From positions 81,928-145,927 of the forward strand of contig CAIMEY010000017.1 of NCBI GenBank assembly GCA_903840165.1: DNA of 64,000 bases. The letters run 5' to 3'. This document shows, piece by piece, positions 55,556 to 64,000 of this stretch; position 1 is the first letter of the stretch, and the number at the start of each line of letters is the position of its first letter. The position numbers and the translations under genes were made by a program. The notes beneath the pieces were generated by a model, which saw only the letters and a list, made by a program, of their open reading frames with translations, did not search any database and was not told the DNA's origin. The stretch comes from an uncultured Myxococcales bacterium. Lineage in GTDB: Bacteria; Myxococcota_A; UBA9042.

Positions 55556-56668
55556 ATGAACCTGCCCCTGGCGGCCCACGCCCAGCCCTCCGGGTCGACT
55601 GTGCGTCAAGTTGGCGTTCTGCCTGCGCTTTCTGCACAGGCGGCTGATCACGACATGCGTGACTTGGCGGATCGACTCCACGAACTGCAGAATTGGCTGG
55701 CCGATGACCTGCAGGCAGTGGAGGCGGACCTTGTCAGTCTGCAGGGTCCAGGTCCGGCGCCGCACGCTGCATTGAACCTCTTGAAAGCAGGAGGCAAACG
55801 CTTGCGCCCCCTGTGCGTGCTGCTGTCTAGTCGCATGGGGCAGCCTGAGACTAATTCCAATGAAGCTGCGCGGTTGCTAGCTAGTTCGGTGGAATTGGTG
55901 CACGCCGCCACGTTGCTGCACGACGATGTGGTCGACTTGGCCGATTTGCGGCGCGGTCGGAGCACGGCCCGCGTCTTACACGGCAATCCCATTTCGATTT
56001 TTGCCGGCGATTGGACCTTGGTGGAAGCGTTGCGGCGCGTGGTGCAGTCGGGCTATGCCGATTTGGTGCCCCATGCCCTGTCAACCATTGAGGAAATGAT
56101 CCTCGCTGAGGTCGAGCAGGTCGAGCGCGCTCGCGACCTTTCTAGTGACCGCGAAGGCTATCTCCGTGTGATTGATGGCAAAACGGCGGCTCTGTTCCGC
56201 TGGGCGATGCGTGCGGGGGCCCGGGCGGGAAACTGCTCGAGCGAGATGCAGGCGGCGCTGCTGGCCTACGCCACCGAACTGGGCCTAGCCTTTCAGCTCA
56301 GCGACGACCTGCTGGATGTGGAAGGCGACGCCGACCGCACGGGAAAATTGCCCTTTGCCGATCTGGCGGAAGGACGCATCACCCTGCCCCTGGCCCTGCT
56401 GCTGGAGCGGCGCCCAGACCTGAGGCCGCTTGTCGTGGAACTGCGTGAAACAACGTTGCAACCGGGCGGCTGGCAGACTCAGCAAGCGCAGCGCTCCTGT
56501 TGGCTGGTCAAGCAAGCCCTGCATGATTCTGGCGCCTTGCAAGAGGCCCGGGCCATCACCGATGCCCATGCCCAAGCGGCCGCGGCTTGCTTGCAATCGC
56601 TGCCGACAAGTTCAGAATTGCAAGCATTGGTCGAGATCGCCGCCACCTTGGCGCTCCGGCAGGCATAG
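55556..56668 (+). CDS. Trans-polyprenyl diphosphate synthase
   Basis: 370 residues from the ATG at 55556 with an AAGGA box; a GTG at 55532 is an alternative. Family motifs: GGKRLRP, first Asp-rich motif LLHDDVVDLAD, GDWTLVEAL and the second motif LSDDLLDVEGD. Extends allylic diphosphates with IPP; the size and class fit the long-chain enzymes that make the hepta/octa/nonaprenyl tail of menaquinone. Its position before menG/menF/menD supports that use. Chain length cannot be read safely. The N-terminal ~40 residues are an extension. Confidence 0.92.
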   Translation: MNLPLAAHAQPSGSTVRQVGVLPALSAQAADHDMRDLADRLHELQNWLADDLQAVEADLVSLQGPGPAPHAALNLLKAGGKRLRPLCVLLSSRMGQPETNSNEAARLLASSVELVHAATLLHDDVVDLADLRRGRSTARVLHGNPISIFAGDWTLVEALRRVVQSGYADLVPHALSTIEEMILAEVEQVERARDLSSDREGYLRVIDGKTAALFRWAMRAGARAGNCSSEMQAALLAYATELGLAFQLSDDLLDVEGDADRTGKLPFADLAEGRITLPLALLLERRPDLRPLVVELRETTLQPGGWQTQQAQRSCWLVKQALHDSGALQEARAITDAHAQAAAACLQSLPTSSELQALVEIAATLALRQA

Positions 56669-56814
56669 TCCTGGCTGGAGCGGTGTTGATCAGCAGGGCC
56701 TGAGCGGGCCCGGCGCAGCCACGGTTCAGCCGCGTAGGTGGAGCCGGCCAAATTGATGGATTTGCTAGTGAATAGGGCTGCGAGCGCCCCACAGGCTCGC
56801 CCCAAGAGGTCACG

Positions 56815-59007
<2,193 letters not shown>

Positions 59008-59080
59008 CCCACGGATATTCTTCTTGGTGTCCGCGTTCCGACGACGCCGATGCCGCGCACTCTGCGCCCAAGGTAGGTCC

Positions 59081-59821
59081 ATGCAGCAATCCCCCGTAGG
59101 CGCCCCGATGGGCGACCTGGCCGTCAGCGCTGGCAGCGGAGCCATGTTTGACCGCATCGCCGGCCGCTATGACCTGCTCAACCGGGTTATGACCGCCGGC
59201 ATTGACATTCGTTGGCGGCACCGGGCCATCGCCCATTGCCAGTTGCAAGCCGGCATGCACGTTCTGGATTTGGCAACGGGCACTGGAGACATGGCCATCT
59301 TGGCGGCGCGCTCCGCAAACGTCCGCGTCACCGGCCTGGATCCATCCCGCGGCATGCTGGCCCAAGGCGAGCGCAAGGTGCTGGCGGCCGGGCTCCAGGA
59401 CCGCGTGCATCTGGGCTTTGGCGATGCACAAGCCATTGATTTGCCTGATCAATCGGTCGACGCCGTGACCATCGGTTTTGGCATCCGCAACGTACCCGAC
59501 CGGCCGCTAGCCCTGCGTGAAATCGCCCGCGTCCTCAAGCCCAAGGGCCGGCTGGTTATCCTGGAAGCCAGCGAACCGCAAGGGCATCCGCTTGCTTGGG
59601 CTGCGCGCATCCATCTGCGGGTGGTTGTGCCTCGCCTGGGCGCTTGGCTGTCCGGTGCGCCCCAAGAATACCGCTATCTGCAGGCTTCGATTGCAGATTT
59701 TCCTGCCGCACCGCGTTTTGCCGAACTCATTGCCGCGGCTGGCTTGGCGGTGGTCAAGGTCGAGCCTTTGCTGTTTGGTGTCGCACACTTGTACGTAGCG
59801 GAGGCTCCGTGCATGGCCTAG
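59081..59821 (+). CDS. menG: Demethylmenaquinone/ubiquinone methyltransferase, UbiE/MenG family
   Basis: 246 residues from the ATG at 59081 with AAGGTAGG upstream. SAM motif LDLATGTGDMAILAA and the family signatures FDRIAGRYDLLNRVMTAGID and GFGIRNVPDRPLALREIARV are diagnostic of UbiE/MenG, which C-methylates the quinone ring after prenylation. In a cluster with menF, menD and menH the substrate should be demethylmenaquinone. The gene overlaps the following menF start by 13 bases. Confidence 0.95.
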   Translation: MQQSPVGAPMGDLAVSAGSGAMFDRIAGRYDLLNRVMTAGIDIRWRHRAIAHCQLQAGMHVLDLATGTGDMAILAARSANVRVTGLDPSRGMLAQGERKVLAAGLQDRVHLGFGDAQAIDLPDQSVDAVTIGFGIRNVPDRPLALREIARVLKPKGRLVILEASEPQGHPLAWAARIHLRVVVPRLGAWLSGAPQEYRYLQASIADFPAAPRFAELIAAAGLAVVKVEPLLFGVAHLYVAEAPCMA

Positions 59822-61158
59822 TTCCCGGACCACTGGGCTGGACGACCCAAGGCTTGGTCGATCATCTCCGTGAATTGATGTGGGAAATGCGCGGCGACCG
59901 CAAAGGCGTGGCCGTGGTGCGGGCGCGTTTGGCGGTGAGCGACCTGCCCCTGGCCCTGCCCCCGGGTCAAATTTCCCTGGTGTTTCGCTCTCCTCAGGGC
60001 CTGATGCGGCAATCCTTGGGCGTGGCAGCAGCCGCGCCGCAGACGCAAGTGCGCTTGCAAGCGACGGCGGACGGCCACTTGGTCCCCGACCCGCAAGCGA
60101 TTGAAACTTTAAGTCACTGGCTGGCCAGTCAACAGGTACCGACCTGGGCTGCTGTGATTGGCGAGTCATTGCAGGCCGACGCCGATGGTGCCCACTATGG
60201 CCTGCATGTGTGGCTACCCCGCATTTGGCTTGCGCAAAGGGCCCAGGGGGGCGTCGACGCAGTGGTGCTTTTGCAACGGACTGCCGACCCGGAGGCCTTT
60301 TTGGCCGAAGTCGCCACTGCTTTGCGTGGGTTGCAGCCGACGCCGCAGGACGCCGTGGCCCGCCCGACGCCCCCGGAACTCGTGGGTGCCGACCCCGAGT
60401 GGCTGCGCCAATTGCGCAGTGCGATCGAGTGGGTACAGGATGACACCCGCAAGCTGGTCCTCGCCCGCCGCGCGCAGCTGCACGCCGAGCCGCCCCTGCA
60501 ATGGCCGGAGCTGGTGCTGCAGATGGCGCGCAACCGGCCCAATGCCTGGATTGCCGCGGCAGCTGGGGTCTTTGAGGACGATTTCTGTTGTGCTACGCCG
60601 GAGTTGCTGGTGACCGTCGATGTGCAGGGAGCCCGGTCCATGGCGATGGCCGGTACGGCGGCCCAAGACGCGCCGGTGGACGCCAAGCTAGCCTGGGAGC
60701 ATGACGCCGTGGTGCAATGGGTGCAGGCTGCCATGGTGCGTGGTGGCGCACAACCCGTTGTTCATGCTCGTAAATGGGTGCAGGCGGGGCCTTTGCGCCA
60801 CCTCAGCACGCCCATCGAGTCACCGCCCCCGGCCGATGCCCTGCCCCTGGCCATCCACCTGCATCCGACGCCGGCCCTGCTCGGCATTCCACGCCGCGAC
60901 GCGATGGCCCAAGTCTTGGCGCTCGAGTCAAGACATCGTCAATGGTATGGCGGGTTTGCGGGCATTCTCGCCGCCGATGGCTCCGGCTTTGGCGAAGTGG
61001 CGGTGCTCCTGCGCGGCATGGCGACCGGTGCCGACTGCGCCTATGCCTGGGCCGGGGCTGGCCTAGTTCACGGCTCTGATCCGGACGGCGAAGACGCCGA
61101 AATCAGCAATAAACTCGCGAGCATTCTGCAATCCGTCATCGGCGAGCCGAGCCCATGA
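59809..61158 (+). CDS. menF: Isochorismate synthase MenF
   Basis: 449 residues from a GTG at 59809, chosen because a GGAGG box lies 6 bases upstream and the longer frame runs inside menG. The C-terminal half is a chorismate-binding domain: WVQDDTRKLVLARRAQL, MAGTAAQDAP, HLHPTPALLGIPRRDA and the end RQWYGGFAGILAADGSG with EVAVLLRGM. MenF/EntC enzymes isomerise chorismate to isochorismate, the first committed menaquinone step. Position between menG and menD fits MenF rather than a siderophore or anthranilate enzyme. Confidence 0.9.
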   Translation: MHGLVPGPLGWTTQGLVDHLRELMWEMRGDRKGVAVVRARLAVSDLPLALPPGQISLVFRSPQGLMRQSLGVAAAAPQTQVRLQATADGHLVPDPQAIETLSHWLASQQVPTWAAVIGESLQADADGAHYGLHVWLPRIWLAQRAQGGVDAVVLLQRTADPEAFLAEVATALRGLQPTPQDAVARPTPPELVGADPEWLRQLRSAIEWVQDDTRKLVLARRAQLHAEPPLQWPELVLQMARNRPNAWIAAAAGVFEDDFCCATPELLVTVDVQGARSMAMAGTAAQDAPVDAKLAWEHDAVVQWVQAAMVRGGAQPVVHARKWVQAGPLRHLSTPIESPPPADALPLAIHLHPTPALLGIPRRDAMAQVLALESRHRQWYGGFAGILAADGSGFGEVAVLLRGMATGADCAYAWAGAGLVHGSDPDGEDAEISNKLASILQSVIGEPSP

Positions 61159-62813
61159 CGCCCCAGGCCGCCCGCGTCCGTCGCATCATCGCATCGCTCT
61201 TGGCCGGTGGCGTCAAACATCTTGTTATTTCACCAGGTTCTCGCTCTACGCCTCTGGTGCAAGCCGCTGCGGAGCGTCCCGAATGGACCTTGCACAGCGT
61301 GCTGGACGAGCGGTCAGCCTCCTTCTTCGCCCTAGGATTACAGCGTAGCGGCAAGGGGTTAGCTGCGACCCTGTGTACCTCTGGCACGGCCCTTGCCCAT
61401 GCGCTGCCGGCGGCAATTGAGGCGGTCGAATCGGGCCAGGCCCTGGTAGTAGTAGGGGCGGACCGACCGGCGGCTGTGCGCGGCTGGGGTGCACCGCAAG
61501 CCATTGATCAGATAGGCTTACTGCAGCCCTACGCGCCAACATGGGAAATCGATGACACCCCGGAAGGCGAAGAGCGCCTGCAGCAAATTCCAAATCATCT
61601 AAGGGGCCTACAGCGCAACGGTGGTGCTGTCGCCCTCAATGTCCCCCTGAGCCTGCCCCTGGCCCTGGCGCCGGGCCCTCTGCCGGCCCTACCACAGGCG
61701 AATGAACCACCCGAAATTGCTGAACTTCCGCGGTTTTCTCAGCCACTCGATGGCGAGCGTACCGTGCTTGTGGCGGGGGCCCTGCCGGTCGACACACAGT
61801 TGGCTAGCTGGCTGCAGCGGTTGCAGAGCGCCGGCCGCGTGGTTGTTCTGGCTGAGTCAGTCTCCAACCTCAAGACCATAAACGGCATTATCCACTTTGA
61901 TGCCCTGCTACGCGACCCCGAGTTACTGGCTACGCTAAGGCCCGAACGCATCGTGCGCCTTGGTGCATACCCCGTGTCTAAGGGCTTGCAATTGCTACTG
62001 GAAGACGCAAAGCAACGCGGGATTGCCGTCGATGCTGTGCACGTCCGCCGTTGCGACCCGCTGCAGCAGTCGAGGCAAGTCATCATCGGCCAACCCCTTG
62101 TAACGATGGATCATTGGCAGCTCGACTGCGGTGGTACCACGGACTATGTGGCCCGGTGGCGCCTAGCCGATGCCGCGGCCGAGAAAGCACGCCGCGACCA
62201 GCCGTCCAATTGGTGGGAAGCCATTGTTATTCAAGGGCTTTGTGACACAAGGCCAGCCCATCTGCTCCTAGGCAATAGCATGCCGGTGCGCGACTGGGAC
62301 TCCTTTGCAACCCCTTCTGCAACAACGATTTCTTGCCCGCGCGGTGCCTCCGGCATCGATGGTTTGCTGGCCCAGGCTTTGGGTGAGGCCGTCGGCCGTC
62401 AGGCGCCAATGACCGCGTACCTGGGCGACTGCGCCTTTTTGCACGACGTCGGGTCTCTGCAACTGCTTGCAACATCAGCACATCCCGCCATTCGCATCGT
62501 CGTCAGCGACAACAACGGCGGTGCCATCTTCTCCTGGTTGCCGCCCGCCCAAGCGATGTCGGCCGAGGTGCATCGGCAGTTTTTCACGACGCCCCATGGC
62601 CTAGATCTCCAAGCAATTGCCCGTGGTTTTGGCATTGACGCCGTGCGCGTGGCGGACGCTGCATCGCTGCGCCAAGCCCTGGAGGCGCCCCTCGCCCCTG
62701 GACAGACGCAACTGGTGATTGCTACGATTGATCCCGACGTTTCAGCGACCCTACACCGCGCCTTTTGGCAGCAGGCAGCGGCTCAGGCCCGCAGCGCGCT
62801 AGGTGTGTCATGA
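61155..62813 (+). CDS. menD: SEPHCHC synthase MenD
   Basis: 552 residues; the ATG overlaps the menF stop as ATGA. TPP enzyme with N-terminal HLVISPGSRSTPLVQAA (MenD signature), VLDERSASFFALGLQR with the cofactor-activating Glu, LCTSGTALAH, and the C-terminal TPP-binding part GDCAFLHDVGSLQLL with SDNNGGAIFSWLP. Joins 2-oxoglutarate to isochorismate, releasing CO2 and making SEPHCHC. Complete. Confidence 0.96.
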   Translation: MTPQAARVRRIIASLLAGGVKHLVISPGSRSTPLVQAAAERPEWTLHSVLDERSASFFALGLQRSGKGLAATLCTSGTALAHALPAAIEAVESGQALVVVGADRPAAVRGWGAPQAIDQIGLLQPYAPTWEIDDTPEGEERLQQIPNHLRGLQRNGGAVALNVPLSLPLALAPGPLPALPQANEPPEIAELPRFSQPLDGERTVLVAGALPVDTQLASWLQRLQSAGRVVVLAESVSNLKTINGIIHFDALLRDPELLATLRPERIVRLGAYPVSKGLQLLLEDAKQRGIAVDAVHVRRCDPLQQSRQVIIGQPLVTMDHWQLDCGGTTDYVARWRLADAAAEKARRDQPSNWWEAIVIQGLCDTRPAHLLLGNSMPVRDWDSFATPSATTISCPRGASGIDGLLAQALGEAVGRQAPMTAYLGDCAFLHDVGSLQLLATSAHPAIRIVVSDNNGGAIFSWLPPAQAMSAEVHRQFFTTPHGLDLQAIARGFGIDAVRVADAASLRQALEAPLAPGQTQLVIATIDPDVSATLHRAFWQQAAAQARSALGVS

Positions 62814-62832
62814 GCGCAGCCGTGGTTAGGTC

Positions 62833-63642
62833 ATGACCGCTCTGCTGCCGACTTTTGTGCTGCAAGAAGGCCAAACTCCTGGCATTTTCCTCGTGCACGG
62901 CTTTGCCTCCGACCACCGTGCCTGGACAGCCGTGGCCGACGCCTTGCCCCGGGGTCGCCAAGTCCTGGCCGTCGACCTGCCCGGGCTGGGGCACGCGGCC
63001 GACCTGCGGGTGCCGGGCCGGAGCCATCGGGCGCGATGGATGACGACTGCGCAATGGCTCGGCCGCAGCATCGAGGCTGCTGGCGCAGAATCCTTTGTAG
63101 TTGCGGGCTATTCTCTGGGTGCCCGCCTGTGTGCCTACGCCTTGGCCGCAGGCGTTTGGACCCCACGTGGTGCGCTGCTGGAGTCGCCGCGCTTTCCTTT
63201 GCGGGCGGCTGCTGCCCGGCGCGCCCGGCGCTTTGCCGACGAACAACTGGCGCAACGCTGTATTTCCCAAGGGCAAGCCGCCTTTGCTGCCGCCTTTGCC
63301 CAAAGCCCGGTGCTGGCCCAGCAGGCCCAGGGGCTGCCCGCCGACGCCGTGGCTCGTCTGCAAAGCCACGACCAATGGCGCTTGCTGCAACAACCCCATG
63401 GAACAGCCTGGAATCTCAGGACATATGGCTTAGGTTCGACTGTCCCCGTTGGTGCGAATCGCTACGCCGGACCCGTTCACCTCTGGCTCGGCGCGGCCGA
63501 TCCGGGCTGTTTGGCGGATCGCCTGCAATGGCAACGGGTTTTTCCCCAGGCGCGCGTGACAGTGCAGGCGGACGGGCCGCACAACTTGCACATCGCTTGC
63601 CCGAGCGTTTGGCGGCAATTGCTTGAAGAATTAGTGAGGTAG
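62833..63642 (+). CDS. menH: Alpha/beta hydrolase, probable SHCHC synthase MenH
   Basis: 269 residues. Alpha/beta-hydrolase features: FLVHGFASDHRAW with the oxyanion-region HGF, nucleophile Ser in VAGYSLGARL, a candidate acid Asp in LWLGAADPGC and His in DGPHNLH. MenH removes pyruvate from SEPHCHC using a Ser-His-Asp triad. Identity rests partly on position 19 bases after menD, since alpha/beta hydrolases are hard to assign. The ribosome binding site is weak, so coupling to menD is likely. Confidence 0.82.
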   Translation: MTALLPTFVLQEGQTPGIFLVHGFASDHRAWTAVADALPRGRQVLAVDLPGLGHAADLRVPGRSHRARWMTTAQWLGRSIEAAGAESFVVAGYSLGARLCAYALAAGVWTPRGALLESPRFPLRAAAARRARRFADEQLAQRCISQGQAAFAAAFAQSPVLAQQAQGLPADAVARLQSHDQWRLLQQPHGTAWNLRTYGLGSTVPVGANRYAGPVHLWLGAADPGCLADRLQWQRVFPQARVTVQADGPHNLHIACPSVWRQLLEELVR

Positions 63643-64000
63643 GTAGGGGCCGAGAAACTGGCTCAGTGCAGGCGCGAGCTTTGATGGCGGCGCGATGGAC
63701 GTTGGTTCGCGTTGACCAATCGACGCAACGCGGCTTCGGCGGGCCCATGCCGTTTGACAACCCTACGCTCCAGCAAATAATTTGAAATCTCAAACGATTC
63801 ATCCAATCAGATCCAGGGACAGTGAGTGCCAGCTGCCGGCCGCGTGTCCATTGCGCCCCGGGCGCATCCGCCAATTGATTCAAGCCGCCCGTAGCGCGAT
63901 TCCCGGCTCGCAGCGCCAGGCCGCCCGCAGCGCCAGCATCGGCGGACTCCCCGCGTGACTCCACCGAATCCCCGACCGCTTCATCCGCTGCTGCATCACG
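63643..64000. other. Terminal stretch without a supportable gene
   Basis: A minus-strand frame enters from the right edge and runs to 63416, but it goes deep into menH on the opposite strand and has no motif. A 33-codon plus-strand ORF (from 63684) is also unconvincing. No terminator is seen after menH. Confidence 0.4.

Noticed and set aside
63416..63964. 182-codon minus-strand ORF at the right end
   Set aside because: Overlaps well-supported menH antisense and has no motif; it could be the end of nothing or a chance frame.

Overview
The window is GC-rich, densely coded bacterial chromosome. It looks like a member of the Myxococcota or a related 'deltaproteobacterial' lineage. The evidence is inferential: many lipoproteins with Asp/Ala/Ser-rich linkers, MopE-type calcium-binding motifs (DNDCDG-like), a Cys-plus-TM-plus-Arg C-terminal sorting-type tail, a sigma-54 promoter, and mevalonate-type isoprenoid genes beside menaquinone genes. 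No rRNA, tRNA, CRISPR array, phage or insertion sequence was recognised.

Layout. 1-5.0 kb: truncated lipoprotein, SRPBCC protein, FG-GAP/ASPIC lipoprotein, then an Rrf2-family Fe-S regulator facing a minus-strand promoter that carries two IscR-geometry palindromes and small Cys-containing ORFs. 5.2-12.3 kb: secreted multidomain deacetylase, rpsU, outer-membrane barrel, metzincin lipoprotein. 12.3-18.3 kb (minus): small membrane protein, C45/AAT-like lipoprotein, outer-membrane protein, class III aminotransferase, LuxE/PaaK-like ligase. 18.4-23.4 kb: ccmC, ccmD-like gene, two tiny overlapping membrane proteins, a polytopic protein, and an M50 protease. 23.6-29.3 kb: secreted GH25 muramidase with a propeller, kbl, tpx, XRE regulator, terminator. 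29.4-36.6 kb: guaA (minus), HDAC-like fusion, PPDK regulator and ppdK.

36.6-37.2 kb has no protein gene. It carries a consensus sigma-54 promoter, an upstream palindrome and a strong terminator, which together suggest a regulated small RNA. 37.3-42.3 kb: thiolase, then a tight minus-strand trio of two ATP-grasp enzymes and a PLP decarboxylase. 42.5-47.8 kb: TPM-like membrane protein, a protein whose nine cysteines all sit in a (W/S)-D-C tail, a radical SAM/SPASM enzyme, and an MscS channel. This is the best candidate for an undescribed peptide-modification system. 47.9-55.3 kb: metG, two lipoproteins (minus), gcvP.

55.4-63.6 kb is a menaquinone supply cluster: polyprenyl diphosphate synthase, a DAHP synthase fused to HMG-CoA reductase, a UbiE/MenG-type methyltransferase, menF, menD and menH. 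The fusion joins a first-steps shikimate enzyme to the committed mevalonate enzyme, the two pathways that feed the ring and tail of menaquinone. The last ~360 bases hold nothing I can support.
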